Positions 5,679 through 6,517 of a stretch of DNA of 6,517 nt are shown piece by piece; the first letter of the stretch is position 1; each line of letters opens with the position of its first letter. The notes beneath the pieces were generated by a model. That model ran no database searches. It saw only the letters and a program-made list of their open reading frames with translations, and was not told where the DNA came from. The stretch comes from CAXGUU01 sp964012875 (GTDB lineage Bacteria > Pseudomonadota > Gammaproteobacteria > Ga0077536), in the NCBI GenBank assembly GCA_964012875.1, contig CAXGUU010000193.1, positions 1 to 6,517 on the forward strand. The letters run 5' to 3'. The position numbers were made by a program, and so were the translations under genes.

Positions 5679-6366
5679 GGACGAAGGTCGCGAGATAATT
5701 TGCCTTTACACTTCCGCCCAGCCGGGCCGAGCGCGCAACCGGGTTGTATTGCATGGCAGTCACATCCAAAGTCGTCAGGCCCGCAGTGCGTGCCAACCGA
5801 CCAAGCTCGGCGGGTTTCAGGAACTGTTCATAATTGTGTGTGCCGCGCGGGACGAGACCAAGGACATACTCTGCTCCGAGAATGGCGAGCGCGTACGACA
5901 CAGACGTTCTGGTCAGCGTTGAAATGAAAAGCTGGCCGCCATCTCTCAGGAGCGCGCTGCAGTCGGCAACAAGCGCCGCGGGGTCGGGTACATGTTCAAT
6001 CAGTTCCATGCACACGACGGCGTCAAAGGTACCGCTTTCAGACGCCGCCAGCTGGCGCGATAACTGCACCCGGTAGTCAATGTTCAATTCGTTTTGGGCA
6101 GCATGAGTGCGGGCCACATCGATGACGCTATCGGTCGCATCGATCGCGGTAACGGTGGCGCCTGCGAACGCTAATGCCTCGCTGAATAAACCACCGCCGC
6201 AACCGATGTCCGCAACTTTGGAACCCACCAGGTCGAGTCGCCGTTGCACGTATTCGAGTCGACAGGGATTGATTTCGTGCAATGTCCGGCTCGAACCGTC
6301 CGGATCCCACCAGTCTTCCGCCAGGGCAGAGAATTTTTGTTGTTCGGAGCTGGAGACGTTTTCCAT
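5668..6366 (-). CDS. ubiG: Ubiquinone biosynthesis O-methyltransferase UbiG
   Basis: S-adenosylmethionine-dependent methyltransferase that performs both O-methylations of ubiquinone biosynthesis (polyprenyl-dihydroxybenzene and demethylubiquinol). The 232-residue product starts with the family-specific KFSALAEDWWDPDG (11-24) and LHEINPCRLEYV (29-40). Motif I VADIGCGGG (51-59) and the acidic D76 bind SAM. MELIEHVPDP (120-129) is the post-motif II region. IAV-type loop residues around 162-185 (GAEYVLGLVPRGTHNYEQF) match the UbiG-specific insertion reported to contact membrane lipid. The C-terminus YNPVARSARL...VKANYLATF is also typical. Start ATG at 6366; no strong ribosome site, and a 6-codon frame (ATG at 6388) ends 1 bp before it, probably by chance. 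It is the first visible gene of the operon with the MupP-like phosphatase. Its product, ubiquinone, is the electron acceptor of the SDH complex encoded nearby. Confidence 0.97.
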   Translation of the reverse strand: MENVSSSEQQKFSALAEDWWDPDGSSRTLHEINPCRLEYVQRRLDLVGSKVADIGCGGGLFSEALAFAGATVTAIDATDSVIDVARTHAAQNELNIDYRVQLSRQLAASESGTFDAVVCMELIEHVPDPAALVADCSALLRDGGQLFISTLTRTSVSYALAILGAEYVLGLVPRGTHNYEQFLKPAELGRLARTAGLTTLDVTAMQYNPVARSARLGGSVKANYLATFVRES

Positions 6367-6452
6367 TTCAGAATAACAACGTACCCATGCGAACGCTGTT
6401 TAAGTGACGATTTGCGATGTCACGGGCTTGGGTCGCGTTTCCTTCGCGTTGT

Positions 6453-6517
6453 CTACGGTCGTTCGAGGATCATCATCAACTCGCGAAGTTTATGGAACAA
6501 GCCATTCTTCATCAATA
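6453..6517 (-). other. Possible 3' end of an upstream gene (very uncertain)
   Basis: The minus strand is open from the window edge to a TAG at 6455-6453, reading MKNGLFHKLRELMMILERP from the ATG at 6512. It could be the tail of a gene beginning outside the window, or chance. The plus strand offers a competing start at 6492 (MEQAILHQ, then the edge). A divergent gene would fit the usual ubiG neighbourhood in Pseudomonas. Too little sequence is present to choose. Confidence 0.15.

Noticed and set aside
5099..5698. Plus-strand Arg-rich frame of 199 codons opposite the phosphatase gene
   Set aside because: Arg/Pro-rich low-complexity translation typical of the antisense of a GC-rich gene; the minus-strand frame has all HAD motifs.
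6404..6423. GTGAC-N10-GTCAC inverted repeat as an operator upstream of ubiG
   Set aside because: Arms of 5 bp are expected by chance at this scale and match no operator that I can name with confidence.

Overview
The window looks like a moderately GC-rich gammaproteobacterial chromosome segment, probably from a lineage outside the Enterobacterales. The evidence is a UbiG / MupP-like phosphatase gene pair, which is a gammaproteobacterial arrangement (known from Pseudomonas), and a ubiquinone-linked sdhCDAB operon whose SdhB has the long, mitochondrial-like N-terminus. No mobile element, tRNA, rRNA or CRISPR array is visible. All intact genes lie on the minus strand and are described here in transcription order, from high to low coordinates.

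Right part (6366 down to 4159): ubiG, a HAD phosphatase best read as mupP, and a squalene/phytoene-synthase-family gene. The three overlap each other (11 bp, then ATGA), so they form one translationally coupled operon. The third protein has the family fold signature but lacks both Asp-rich catalytic motifs. This resembles the mitochondrial complex I assembly factor NDUFAF6 more than a carotenoid or squalene enzyme.

Middle (4154 down to 3402): at first sight a 750-bp non-coding gap, but it holds two things that ordinary ORF calling misses. On the plus strand, 3793-4154 reads as a broken ygfX/cptA gene (membrane partner of the SDH flavinylation factor SdhE), with one frameshift/deletion and two in-frame TAG codons. 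On the minus strand, 3693-3520 encodes an intact 57-residue SDHAF4 (DUF1674) protein, the assembly chaperone for the SDH flavoprotein. It sits just upstream of sdhC, behind a plausible sigma70 promoter.

Left part (3401 down to 19): sdhC-sdhD-sdhA-sdhB, encoding the complete four-subunit succinate:ubiquinone oxidoreductase (complex II) with all expected FAD, iron-sulfur and heme ligands. With the small gene in front, the operon reads sdhAF4-sdhC-sdhD-sdhA-sdhB.

Functionally, most of the window serves the respiratory chain: ubiquinone synthesis (UbiG), the quinone-reducing complex II, its dedicated assembly factor, and possibly a complex I assembly-factor homologue. The MupP-like phosphatase instead belongs to cell-wall recycling. 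The main points of interest are the overlooked sdhAF4 gene, the decayed ygfX, and the catalytically dead prenyl-synthase-like protein.
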